From Cladorhizidae sp. MBARI D1340-BT2 (lineage: Eukaryota > Porifera > Demospongiae > Poecilosclerida > Cladorhizidae), in assembly GCA_028752905.1 (NCBI GenBank), contig JAQNBH010000004.1, positions 4,778,739-4,842,738 of the forward strand: 64,000 nucleotides of DNA. Direction: 5' to 3'. How positions within the stretch are numbered: the stretch's first letter is position 1; every line of letters begins with the position of its first letter. Both the position numbers and the translations under genes were made by a program. Positions 17,365 to 29,036 of this stretch are shown in pieces. The notes under the pieces are model-generated. The model did not search any database, was not told where the DNA came from, and saw only the letters and a program-made list of their open reading frames with translations.

Positions 17365-19149
17365 GCAGAGTTGCCAACCGTCCCGGAATGGCCGGGACAG
17401 TCCCGGAATTTTGAGCTTTGTCCCGGTGGTGTCCTTGTCCCGGAAATGTCCCGGAATTTACAGCTACGCACACCTTGCGCTTCCACTCGCTTAGATGGCC
17501 ACTGCAGACTCAAGCCTGTTTAGTTTAGTCCTTTAACACTCGTAAAGCAACAAAAACAGGACACTTTTTAGCACAGAGAAAAACTTCAGATAAACAATTA
17601 CGGGTGTGCCAAACAACCTTTGACCTTGTTTCGATTGGAGGTGCGGCACTCACGTGAAACTTCTCAGCACGTTATATGATAATTGCAATCTCAGCAAAAT
17701 GGTAGTGTAGCAAAGAAGCAGAGGAGAGAATGCCATTTTGACATAAATGGATCAAAGAATTTCAGGGGATAGGTTCAAAGGTATAAATTAAAAAATATAT
17801 AATGAAATTGATTGACAAAGTAAGTAAACATGGAATACAGGGTAAATAATAACATCATGGGTACCAGTGTGCTGCTTGTGTTCAATGCAATAGTAATGTC
17901 AGTAGTCTTGCCTTCATTTTAGGTCACTTGTATGCCCGATGTACTCCGTGTGCAATCGACTTTGGTGTTACCCATGGTGGCCGTAATGATGTCACATCTC
18001 ACCTCAAGAGCAAGAAACATAAGGGATATGTCAAAGGCTGTGCTATCAACTATTCCAATCACCTCTCTCTTCCAACATCAGAGAAGTGATCAAGTAATCG
18101 AAGCAGAGGTTACATTTGTTGCTACGCACAACATATCCTTTCTGTCTAGTGACCATGCCACCAAGCTTTTCAGCAAGATGTTCCCAGACTCTGAAATTGT
18201 AAAGAAATTATCCTGTTCCCACACCAAAACCACCGCCATAGTGAAGAAAGCTCTTGCTCCTTACTTCACACAGAGAGTTAAGGAGTCAATGTCAAGTTGT
18301 CCATTCTCTTTGATGATTGATGAATCCCATGACAAGAGGGATATAAGTCTTGCATAATTCTTTTTAGGCTTCTTGATCCACAGGTAGGTGAAGTACGGAC
18401 GAGATTCTTGGATATGCCTGTTGTGAACATTGATACAGCTACCAACTTGTTTCAAGCCTTGAAGGAGTCACTGACTAAGAATGGGCTCAGCTTTGACAAT
18501 GCAGTGTCTTTCATGTCTGATACCACCAATGTTATGAAAGGAGTGAGGTCAGGTGTGCAGAAGCTGATTAAGGATGAGATCCTAACTTTGTATGATGTTG
18601 GTTGCATCTGCCATTTGGCTGATTTAACAGTCAAAGCTGGTTTGAAGGTACTCCCAGTGAACATTGATCAGCTCTTCATCGACATATTCTACTAGTTCCA
18701 TAGCAGCAAGAGGAAGCAGCAATTTGTCATCCTATGGTGTCCACTTTTCACCACTGAGCCAGGGGTGATTTTGAAGCATTGCCCCACACGATGGCTCAGC
18801 TTGCTGAAGTGTATGAATCGTTACCTCAGGCCGTATGATGGTTTGAAGTCATTCTTCTTGTCCTGTGAGGAAGCTAAGGTCTGTAGCATTCTTTCAAGGC
18901 TTGAGAATCCTCTGACGAAACCTCTGTTGTTCTTTTTCTTTTATCTTGCCCTCAATGGATCAATTCTCAATGGATCAATTCAACCGCCTCTTCCAGGAAT
19001 ACTACCTCTATGATGACGGTTTAGTTAGGTCGACGCGTATAAAATTAATGGAGGAAAGGCGCACGCTAATTAGGGGGCGTGGTCGAAAAATCGCGCCGAT
19101 ATAAAATTAAATTAATGTCCCGGAATTCACTTATGGAAAGTTGGCAAGT
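17365..19149 (+). mobile_element. hAT element with 8-bp TSD ATGCGCTT
   Basis: ATGCGCTT flanks the element at 17357-17364 and 19150-19157. The left end reads GCAGAGTTGCCAACCGTCCC and the right end, inverted, reads ACTTGCCAACTTTCC. The left subterminal region holds six copies of TCCCGG or CCGGGA within about 80 bp, and one TCCCGG lies at the right end. These are likely transposase-binding repeats. A BED-finger transposase pseudogene lies inside on the plus strand. Confidence 0.85.
17920..19013 (+). pseudogene. BED-finger hAT transposase remnant
   Basis: A zinc-finger segment near 17925-18040 reads HLYARCTPCAIDFGVTHGG, then RNDVTSHLKSKKHKGYVK. It has the Cys-Cys..His..His pattern of a BED finger and overlaps the displayed frame at 17932 in another phase. 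The family then continues with FSLMIDESHDKRDIS (the acidic Asp-Glu of the catalytic core, near 18315), DNAVSFMSDTTNVMKG (18495-18540), CICHLADLTVKAG and CPTRWLSLLKCMNRYL near 18780. Several frameshifts and stops break it, and the dimerisation domain is missing, so it is inactive. It resembles SCAN/ZN862-like hAT proteins. Confidence 0.75.
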
Positions 19150-19157
19150 ATGCGCTT

Positions 19158-20063
19158 GGCAGCTGTGGCTCAGAATGATGACAGCTAAGAGCTAGTGCAG
19201 CTGGGTTAGCCTGATGAAACTTTGAATTGTGGAGCTTTTTGTTTCTGGAAGGGATCGTTTGGCATTCTTCGTATATACAGGATTTGGGAAAAGCTTGTAC
19301 TCTGCCATTTTGCGCCTGGTGTTTGATGGAGCTACTATAAGACACCCATCTAGTGGTAATTGCTTAAAGACCGGGTCAGGCAGCTGTATGGTCGTTCAAA
19401 ATGTGTGATCTTATTCTAGCTATATAGCTATAACTTTTTCACGGTATTCGTTGTAGCGTACCAAGTTGAACTATATATATAAAAAGTTGAACTAAATAAA
19501 AATAAATATGCATATATATATATAGACTTTATACAGAATAATCTTAACAAGCTAACAAATTATGCAAGCATTTAACTCTCTTTGTGGCCAATTTTACTGG
19601 GCCTGTGCAAAACTTACAATACATCTGCACTTGTCAAAAGTATCATGTAAATAAAGCCTACAATTCTGTATCAGGTTTTGAGCTTCATCTTTATGGGCTT
19701 GTCCTGTGTGTATCATACAAGAGCAGGTAAGAAGTGAAGTTGCAAATGGTATCATCAGCTGGTCTACATAACTGGGGCTCAACATATTGGGAACAGGGGT
19801 ATATATTCAGAACAGATATATACACTTGTGTGAAGTTCTGATCTCTGTTTCTGACTAAGCTGTGGCACAATGTTCTCAATGAACTCTCAGTTACACAGTA
19901 CAAATACAATGACAACGACTTTCTTGATCAACTCGAGCCTTTAAAACAACCAAAATAAAAACAACCAAAATAAATAATACCACTAACTAATTAACAAACA
20001 TATTTAGTAATAATAATATAAAACTAAATAAAACTAGAATACATAACTAAAATGAATACATAA
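19158..20063. other. Non-coding stretch
   Basis: No gene is recognised. 19500-19530 and 19960-20110 are A/T-rich, with repeated ACTAAAATACATAA-like blocks near 20030-20090. Open frames in it have no recognisable motif. Confidence 0.5.
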
Positions 20064-20830
20064 CTAAAATACATAAATAACTAAAATTAAAAATAAATTA
20101 ATAAAAAATAACAAAAAAGCTAACGACAAGTTCAACTCGGAGCCAGCCAACCACCAATACAGGTAAGGCATTCCTCCTCTGGACTGCCACTGAGAGATGC
20201 TGAAAGAGGTGAGCATGGCATTCACCTCCCCAGTCCTTTGCCTTATCCTGAGTCCGAGCTCCTTCAGGAAAGCCATCAACCTGGCCCTGATGACCCCCAA
20301 AGACTTGGGCACAAAAAAATGGCATGGATCTACACTGGCATACTTGACCACTTTCTTCTCCTCAGCCATAGCAGCTCCACAGCTCCAGCACTACTCATTG
20401 CTGCACCCCAATATGACTGGGCAAATGTATCCGGAAATATCACATCCCACTCCAGTTGCTTGCAACCATGGTTACCTCAAGGCATTTTCCCATCAGAATG
20501 AAAGAGACCCGGCGGTTCCAGCCTGGAAGGGGCACCGGCAGATGATAGTCCTCAGAAGAGGATGTCATTTAGGGCAGTATGACGATAGAAATGTCCTTCA
20601 TTCCTCTTGCAGCCAAGACAATGTGTGGCGAGACGATCCACTTCAGCTCCACAGTGCTGAGGATGACACAAAATGGAGCCCAAGTCGAGACCCATGACAA
20701 CCTTGATGGTATCACCATCCATCCTCAAACCCTGGGACGAGATGGGCAGGGAATTTTAGCCATCCACCGGATTCTGAACATCGTCAAGCATTATCAGGTA
20801 TTTATAAATGATGCGGCATAGTTGTTTTGT
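20064..20830 (-). pseudogene. Reverse-transcriptase-associated zinc knuckle and nuclease-like tail
   Basis: Read on the minus strand from about 20830. TIKVVMGLDLGSILCHP is followed by a Cys/His cluster HCGAEVDRLATHCLGC (about 20650-20700), then HTALNDILFRTI, then EWDVIFPDTFAQSYWGAA (about 20400-20450). KKVVKYASVDPCHFFVP and LKELGLRIRQRTGEVNA follow, and the end is LFQHLSVAVQRRNA. I recognise this order as the C-terminal half of a reverse-transcriptase protein common in invertebrate genomes. The Cys/His knuckle followed by an SDG..WD..D pattern recalls the restriction-like endonuclease of R2/CRE-group LINEs, which is inference. There are several frameshifts. Confidence 0.5.
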
Positions 20831-20839
20831 GAATGTGTA

Positions 20840-21370
20840 ACAAGGGAACCAATCAGCCTGTTATCCAGATTCTGCCTGCAAAAAGCCTATGTTGTAAGCG
20901 GGAACAGGCTCAGGTTCGTCTCCGCTCAGGATGTCTGCGTAATTCATTTTCTATCCTTTAAGCTGCTGTACACCTTCAGGACTTCTCCACGTCTTCTCTC
21001 TTTGCCCTGATAGATTATTCAAGTCAATTGTGAGAGGTATTACTACCATTAATTTCGCTGAGGATGTCTGTACTTGGTTGCAGGCCACTCACTCTCCCTG
21101 TTGGAGTAGGGGGTCTTGGAATCTGCAGTGCAATGCATCTTGCCCTCTGCCTTCTTGGCCTCAGTTGCTGCCACTTATAACCATCCAAGCCATCCTCACA
21201 CATCACTTTCTTTCACGTATTGTCTGGATGATGCCCTTCATGGTGTATGGATCATGGCAATTCCTCCACCATCCAGTCATGCGGTGTGCTTCTAGAAGTC
21301 CTGGGATGCGTGCATGGTGTCAAACTCCATGGAATCTTTGTAGGAGAATGCACCTGATGATTTGGCTCGA
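20840..21370 (+). pseudogene. Reverse-transcriptase thumb-region fragment, opposite orientation
   Basis: On the plus strand, LKLLYTFRTSPRLLSLP ends at 21010, then LPVGVGGLGICSAMHLALCLLG lies near 21095-21165, and KSWDACMVSNSMESL and DDLARADLLY lie near 21300-21370. These blocks normally come just upstream of the knuckle/nuclease tail seen at 20064-20830, yet here they point the other way. Stops and frame changes occur throughout. Confidence 0.5.
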
Positions 21371-21993
21371 GCGGATTTATTGTACCACATTAATTATGGG
21401 TTCACACACGATTAGCATAGTGCTATTGTGTACCCATTGCATTATACTGTACATGTAATTGCATAAAATTGTATATAAAAAAAAATTAAAAAAAATGCTA
21501 TGGAGACCGATCCAGTTCTTCATGCAATAGTACAAGTGTACTTTGGTGCTGCACTCTAATTGAATAATAACACTTACGTGATAATCACCTTATCACCTTA
21601 TGTTTGTCTGCTAGCTCTCCAACTTTTACCTTCTGCCCTGACTGGTCCTCATGCAATCTTCCTTATATGCTATGCCACATTCTTTGTGCCTTTCTCAAGC
21701 ACTTCAATCCACAGCTATGATGTGGTATATAATATATATATATGTCCATGGCAATGCATATAGCAGGGGTGGATCCAGGAATTTTAGATTGGGGGGGTTG
21801 ATGAACTACTCACGGCCATAGCCACGGGGAGTTCCATGTTGCCCGGAAATCCTTTCTTTCCTGAATCATGATCAGATCAACATGGTATCCTTTAAAAAGA
21901 ATTGTGAGTAATAGTGCAAGTGCTCAGGAAACCCCCTTACTTATTCCGGGCTATGGTCCTGGCTGCCTGCCTACTAACAACCTAAGGAAGATG
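21371..21993. other. Non-coding stretch with a stray hAT terminus
   Basis: No gene is recognised. A poly-A-rich tract lies at 21475-21500 and a (TA)n at 21730-21742. CAGGGGTGGATCCAGGAATT at 21764 matches the terminus at 21994 of the following hAT element, so it is either a separate truncated copy or a duplicated end. Confidence 0.55.
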
Positions 21994-22138
21994 CTGGGGT
22001 GGATCCAGGAATTTTAGAAAGGTACAGGGTGGGGGGTGCAGGGGTCGAGAACTAGCCCATGCACACTGTACTGTGTAATGAATAAGAATATTTATCAGCT
22101 TAAAAGAACAGCAACTAAAGATAAACAGGAAACTATTT

Positions 22139-24682
22139 TCAGTCAATAAATAGTGAAGCTTGAAAGAGCCTTCTCGGGTGACACTGCACAAAAGCATGGC
22201 AGATATCATCAACTGACACTCTCACTCCATAGTTCATGGCTATTACAGCAACATCAGAAAAGTGTTGTTCAGTCAAAGTCGACCTTGTATATGTCTTTAT
22301 CCTCCTGAGTAAACTAAATGATCGTTCTGCTTCAGCACTGGTGATAGGCAGAGTGCAAGCAATGACTAGTAAGCAATGAATGTTTGGGAATGTTTCAGAG
22401 TCACAAGAGCTAAGAGCTAGGAGAAGATTGTTGGGGATGGTAGCCTCATCTTTGTCTCGTTTATGCTCCCACAATGATTGCCATCTTCTTAGTTCACTTT
22501 TGAGAGACAAGGAACTTGGAAGATCTTGTTCCCAGTACAGAAGGTCATCTATATGTTGTGATAGTTGAACACTCGGATTGCAGTTGAGCACTGAAGGCAC
22601 AAGGCACAAAAGCATATGACTTTGTTTTCCCTCACCTTGAAATCTTTCCTCCAACTGGTTAATGAATGAATCCAGCACTGGTATAGCAATGACTCTCTTG
22701 TAATGCTCTTTTACTGATTGACTTGGAGTGTTTGCTTCGATTCCGTTGAATTCTTGGAACACTCTCACTCACACCAATTGACTCAGCCAGTTCAAGTACC
22801 TCACAATACCACAAGCTAAAAACGGTGTCAATAGTCTTTCTGAGGGTTTTCAAGCATTCAATCGCTTCAGTAACTTTGTTATAGGCATCATATATCTTGA
22901 TCCTGCTTCTGAAGTTTTGAAGCAAGTATTTTTACTTCATCAAGAACATTCTTGGTGATTATAAAAACAGCAAGAGTTTGAAAAGAAGAGAGAGCACCTT
23001 TCAGACCTTGTGCTTTCACTCTTGTCTCAGTATCCCAATTCCAGCTTCCATCTGATGAGCCTAAATTTGGGTAATCAGTAGGACACAAAATGGCACCTAA
23101 GAAAGTGATAAGTGGCTCATACATTTCAAGAAACATTTCAAAGCATGTATGTCTCTCGACCCATCTTGTCTTACACATTCCTGGAAGCTTTCTTGCTTTT
23201 GAAGAAGGCAAGAATTCATTGACTGTAAGTTCAAAAAGGTTTTGTCTCTTAGGGCTGTGAGCTAAAAAGAGGTGTGCTTCATTTATAACTAAAATCAAGT
23301 TTCGTACTTCCTGAACAAGACATGCTCTGGCAATTGAAAGATTAAGGCAGTGTGAGTAGCAGTGTGTGTACAGAGCTAGTGGGCTGACCTCCTTTAGATT
23401 GAACTCCTGCAATGCCGGATGACATCACAGATGCTCCATCATAAGCTTGTCCTCTAATTCTACAGTAAAGAAACTGAAGGACTAGAAACTGTATCAAGAA
23501 TCTTTCTTGAAATAGATGAAGCATTGGCTCGGTCCAAGTAGACAAAGCTAACCAGGCACTCCTTGATATGAGGATCAGTGGGGGAGGACAGATCAACATA
23601 CCTGAAGCACACAGAAAGAATCTCTTGATTAAAATGAGGATCTGTGGCAATGATGGTGAAAGGCAATTTTTTTTCTCGGAACTGTTCAGTTATATGCTCT
23701 CTAATTTTAGACTCATTTTGAATGGTCTTGCTGGAATACTTCGCATTCCTTTTAGCTGAGAGAAGGTGTTTGTGTAGGAGCTTATATGTCTTAGCCAAAA
23801 GCTGAAGTGTGGCTACAAAATTGCCCCTGTTGAGATCTTCATCTGAGAAATCCACTCTGTAGTCAGAGTGGCCTCTGAATGGTAGTGCTTGCTTTGCCAA
23901 AAACTCTACATCCCAAACTATCTGCTGGAGAACATGCCTGTTCTCTTCAGCTTGTTGGTTGCTCAGTTTCAATAGCCTTGTATCTATCCTTTCATCTGGT
24001 TGGTTAAAATTTCTGAGAAAAAGGTCTACCCTCTCAGCTGCACGGCAATGCATTTGAGTTTGATCATGGCATACAATACACCATTCTTGCCAAGTGCTTT
24101 TGAGTATGGTTTCTGGTATGGGGACAAAACTAACAAACCAGAACGATTGACAACACTGCCTCTACCCGGCTGCTCTGGAAAAACTATACAATATCTGCAA
24201 AGACCACCTGCAAGAACAGTGCTGTATGAAAGCCAAGGAAATTGTACTAACCATCCAAGTTGGAAGGATACACTCCAGGTTTTTCCTACTTTGGTAACCT
24301 GATGTGAATGAAGATGATCAGAAGAAGAAGGTTTGGAATGATGAGAAAGATATTGCTTCTTACGATCATCTGGGATATTATTTGTAAGCTTATCCCAGTT
24401 ACCTTGAGCGGCTTCAACTATTGTCCCTAAGTCCACCTGTCCACTAGTTGACGGAACTACACTGAGTGATGTAGTCATCGTATCAATTGTTGCTGAGCAT
24501 AACTGAGAAACAGTAGTTGGCATTGACAAGGAAGAGCTCGATGTAGTGGTTGTGACTGTCATTGATGGTGATTGAACAAATAAATCTATATCAGTTGATG
24601 CACTAGATTTACCATCATCAGCAGTTGTTGACACAGGGATATGGGACCCAGACTCGATTGCTATTATAAATTGAGCATTCAA
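22139..24682 (-). pseudogene. ZMYM1-like hAT transposase, nearly full length
   Basis: The order on the minus strand is as follows. A Ser/Thr-rich N-terminus (24682-24480) is followed by a TTF-type zinc-finger block with SVSFQLGWLVQFPWLSYS and CRYCIVFPEQPGRGSV (about 24290-24150). A DUF4371 region follows (HVLQQIVWDVEFLAKQALPF near 23920, HFNQEILSVCFRYVDLSS near 23600). RGQAYDGASVMSSGIAG (about 23450) holds the second catalytic region. HCYSHCLNLSIARACL and CKTRWVERH (about 23350 and 23170) come next. The dimerisation domain is FPNIHCLLVIACTLPITSAE, then AERSFSLLRRIKTYTRSTLT (about 22390-22270), with a stop near 22139. Four or five frame changes interrupt it, but all regions are present. It would be the transposase of the surrounding element. 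Confidence 0.8.
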
Positions 24683-24892
24683 CTCTTAACCCTTATTGTT
24701 CATATACTAGTATCTTACCTTTTAAAAAAAGTTGTCAGCTGGGTGCAATCCCTGGGTGATGGCCTATTTCTACTTCCAGACATGGCAATGTTGTTGGCAG
24801 ATGCAAAATGAACTATAATATAGCGCACAGCCACATTCCAGGAGTGTGGGTTTACTAGAATTTCATTCATATTTAACAGTTTGTAGTTTAAC

Positions 24893-25013
24893 CAAAGTGT
24901 CTATATCTAACAAAGTGTCTATATCTAACAAGTGACAAGTGTCTATATCTAACAAGAGTCTATATCTAACAAGTGTCTATATCTAACAAAGTGTCTATAC
25001 TAACAAAGAAACT
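24893..25013. repeat. 17-19 bp minisatellite, about six copies
   Basis: The unit GTGTCTATATCTAACAA recurs with small length changes just inside the right end of the hAT element. Confidence 0.85.
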
Positions 25014-25090
25014 GGAGGTGGAGCTAGTATTTAGAACGTTATGGGGGGGTTGCAACCCCAGAAACCCCCCCCCCCCTGGATCCACCGAGG

Positions 25091-28000
25091 AAAAAATAAA
25101 TTTAAAAAAACCAAGGCCCAACATGAACTTAGACCTGTACCATGCCACATGTCACAGGAGTTCAATAGGTTCAGGTTGCTGGTAATCTACTTCATTATAC
25201 CAACTTATTAGTGGGCATGGGCAACTTCCACTGACATTCAATTCTAAACATGAAGAGAGTAATTTAAGGAAATATACTGACATTACCAATACCATTGATG
25301 AAACTTAGCAACACCACTTTGGTGCACTGGAACTCACATGTCTGGGCTACTGCATGCTCAACTAGAGTCCGTGTACTCATTCCCAGTATGCTTTTGGTGC
25401 TATATAAACCATGCAACAAGTACAGAGTATGCTTGACGATAGAGAACACCTGCCAGACAAACAGGTGGTGTGGTATGCATTTGCAGTAGTAGAATCTGCC
25501 AGCATCAGTTATATTGATGTAGAGAATATCTTCCAGACACACATGGAACAGTGGTGTGGTATGCATTTGCAGTAGTAGAATCATGCCAGTATCAGTTCCA
25601 GACAAACAAGGAACAGTGGTGTGGTATGCATTTGCAGTGAGTCATACAAATAACATGTCAACAAAACACAAGCAGACAAACAAATAGCAACAACAATACC
25701 ATAAACTACTTCATAAAATGGCCATGTGTGGTAGGGTGTGGCATTCCAGTCACCTCAGTTGCTGCTCTAGCTTAACACAGTCATTCACCACACCCACATA
25801 GCGACTATACTTGTATATACAGTAGTGTAAATACAGTGCATTTTTTATCACTTATATTTGTAAATCGTGCATTTACTTGATCGGATATATATACGACTTT
25901 CCAACTGTATTGGTACCAGCAAATTGGCTGAAATGATTGTATTAGCTAGGCAAGACACGAGCACATGTGAAGGAGTGGATGAGACTACAGACATATACAA
26001 TGTATATGCATACACATGTATTGTTTATTGCAACACAGCATCCACAAATTACTTCTGGTTCACAAGGTAGAGGCCGCCCATAATTCTAGAACTTGCCTAT
26101 ATACCAATGTTTCACCTGACACTTCTTGTTTGTACACACTAATTCCACTTTAAGTGTGTGTCCAATCTACAAATTGGAAATTCAACAGTAAAATATTTGT
26201 GTTCCGGATCAAGGCTATAATAGTACTTTGAACCTAACTAAATTCTAAGGAATAGACTGACCCTTGCCCTGTCACGAAACACAAAACAACGGAACAAAAG
26301 AAACGTCTAGAGCCAGCGAGAGGGGGAAAAGTGCTCATTTGTTCATTTTTCTATTTTTACATATTATACATTGAATATGCACAATAATTGATCTGTTTTG
26401 CTTGATCCAGTCTATCAAGAAAGACATCTCTTTCTCAGACTCAAAAGTTATATGGAGGTGAAAGCCAGGTCTAGCTCGCTTTCAGGACACAGATTAAGAA
26501 CTATCAGAGATGTACATGCTTTTAAAATTGGCAGCCTCAGAACCATCATGTCCAAGTTTTCTGCATTTAGATGACACTTCATTTGTTTATTCTTTATAAC
26601 TCTTGGCATTTAGGTAGATATGAGTTGTACTTTTTATCATATGTACTGTTTCTTTTGCTTGTTTTGAGAGGTAGGTAATATTTTCCTTTGCTTTAGTATG
26701 ACAACACTATCTTAACTCAAGCATCCACCATCTTCATCCTCAGTAATTGCTTCATCCATAATTTCTTCTTCATCCAAAATGTTTCTCCAAAATGTTTTCT
26801 TTTTCTCAAAAGCCACAGCAGAGCTGAACGGTGGAGGATGATGAAGGTTTACAAAGTGAGTGTGATGGCTTCATTAGATGATACTCTACACTTCTATAAT
26901 GCAACTGAACAAATCCTGTAACAATTTGCTAAAAGCTTTACTGATACGTATAATATCTAAATCAAGGCTCACTGGAATGTGACTGCAGACATCGTCCTTG
27001 CGATTGAAATTCAACATGTCGTCTGTCACAAATAATATGTGATCCAGCTAGCTTGTCATTAGCAGACACCACACAATACTCAGTCATTGAGGCAGAGGGT
27101 TGCATTCTTCCTAGTTGCTTTGACCCACCATTTTCACTCGAGCATTTCTTTGACTTTGGCATGCTTACTACACTGACTACAGGTCTGCTATGCTCCTTAG
27201 TTCATTATCACTATATATCAGCAAGGCCTTAGCTAATTCTCTATAACACCTTCACCGAAAAAGAAAGAAAACAGTATCTTAGTTAACATTACTGACACAT
27301 CAGACACCAGTAAATGAGGTAGAAATGGATTACTTTTGATTGCAGTTGAGAACCAATCTTTACATCGACTGAGATGAATCAGTTGGCCACATGGGTGATT
27401 TTTTTAAAATTTTTGAAAATTGATAAAGGAAAAATCTGAATAAAATCCCGTAAAAGTTATTGTTTATCCTCAGGGCCATAGGAATTCATGCAACAATCTG
27501 AGAGTAAATTATATTGACTTTATCGTAGGTTAGAGTCCTAGCATATCCAACTTTCATGAACTCTCAGCTGAGATAACATAGCTCAACTTGAAATTTAATC
27601 GCTCGACATTTTGGTTATATAGACTTACCTGAGAGCATCTAGCTGAAGTAAATTTCAAGTTGAAAGTTCTTGTGTTAAATCATGATAATAACTATCTCTA
27701 TCAATTCCTTATAGATTTTTGTTCTGATTGGGAGTACGAAAAATTAAGTGATAAACGTCTTCAAGGATTCCACCTTCCTGGTGGACTAAATGAGCTGCAC
27801 TCAATTCCGCATTTTTGTTGGTGGAATTCATGGACTTGGGAAACTGTTAACAAGTCCAAAGTAGAAGATACCCTGCCTTCTACAAAATGTTTGTTCGGTT
27901 GGTGAAGTTCCTTTGTGTATATATATATGTACCTGCTAATGAGTCTTTGAATAAAACCAGTCTTTGAATAAAACCATAGCTGACCCTTAATGAATACATT

Positions 28001-29036
28001 CAACAATCACAAAAAAATATTATGTCTGAAGTGCTCTAGGAACGAGTGGTGTAACCAACACTAGCAATGAGATATGGCAGGTGCTGGTGATGAGTATAAT
28101 AATTATAGTGCCCAACACAAATTGAAATTCAGCAGAGCCGTCGGCCTCCACCACTCACTAGCTATGGCATACAAAAACAACACACACACACCAGCACACA
28201 CACATGCACACACATGCACACACACACACACACATGCACACACACTGCATACACAGACAACACAAACTTACAAAAACTGAAACTTGAAACAGGAACAAAA
28301 ACGTGTTTTTCCTCCAGGAAACAAGTGTCGCTACTTGTGTATATAGACCACAGTTATTACTTGCACACCAGATCAAAGGACAGGTGTCAAAGGATATTAT
28401 GTAAATGTCATGTAAATTGTTCTTGGTGAAGGCTGAAGCATCTAGCCCAAGGATTGAGGGACCTCAAGTTGATTAATGAGAAAGTCATTTGATGCCAACT
28501 GAGAGTTCGTTGAGAGGTATTATATAAGTAACAAGACCCATTCAGTAGTACTATATAGTGCTGGTTTAAATTTGTCCTGATGATCTGATAATTATGATAC
28601 AACAAGTGATAGGAAAGATGCAAGAGGATCATATAGCATAATGGGACATCACTATCCCTAAGAGTACAGTTATCACTGCAGAAAAGTGTCCTGCTGCTGA
28701 ACGAATTGTTTTCTCTGCAGATCCAATCCCTGCAACTTTACCGAATATAACTCGGGGTGGAAGGTGTAGGTTTCCAGCACTGCGTGGCCACAAGTCACAA
28801 TGAGCATAACCTTCTGCAATCGATGATTATAACTGGTAGGGGAAAACGCAAGGGGAAATGCAATATTTATATGAGACTCGTGCTAATCACACCTGCTAAG
28901 TACATAATATATTACTGCCTTAAAACACAGAGGTTCAACAAGTAGACGTACCAAGTTGTAGCATTTCTGCAACTTTTATAACTGTTGATGAATTTGACAT
29001 ATCCTTTGCTTGTGCACTGGCCAATAAAGTTGCATA
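25091..29036. other. Non-coding stretch with minor repeats
   Basis: No gene is recognised in almost 4 kb. It holds three diverged copies of GTGGTGTGGTATGCATTTGC in tandem (25440-25640), a (CA)n tract near 28180-28256, a (TA)n near 27920, and a block at 26690-26790 that recurs at 34605-34720 (see findings). A short piece near 26520-26575 resembles the arms of the fold-back repeat at 32821. A frame at 27660-27905 (81 residues) has no recognisable motif. Confidence 0.5.
28180..28256. repeat. (CA)n microsatellite, interrupted
   Basis: ACACAC runs broken by ATGC units. Low-complexity frames over it are artefacts. Confidence 0.9.

Larger units (their letters stand above)
21994..25090 (-). mobile_element. 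hAT element with GTGGATCCAGG termini
   Basis: The left end is CTGGGGTGGATCCAGG and the right end, inverted, is CCTCGGTGGATCCAGG followed by a G-run. Both are of the common 'GGGGTGGATCCAGG' hAT type. A nearly full-length transposase is coded on the minus strand. I could not find a clean target-site duplication. Confidence 0.7.

Noticed and set aside
21994..25090. A target-site duplication for this hAT element
   Set aside because: The bases next to the two ends (AAGATG and AAAAAA) do not match at any length from 5 to 8.
27660..28006. Pair of 81-codon frames on opposite strands
   Set aside because: They overlap each other, match no family I know, and lie in non-coding surroundings.
28158..28376. 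Cys/Val-rich frame resembling a toxin-like peptide
   Set aside because: It is the reverse strand of a (CA)n microsatellite.
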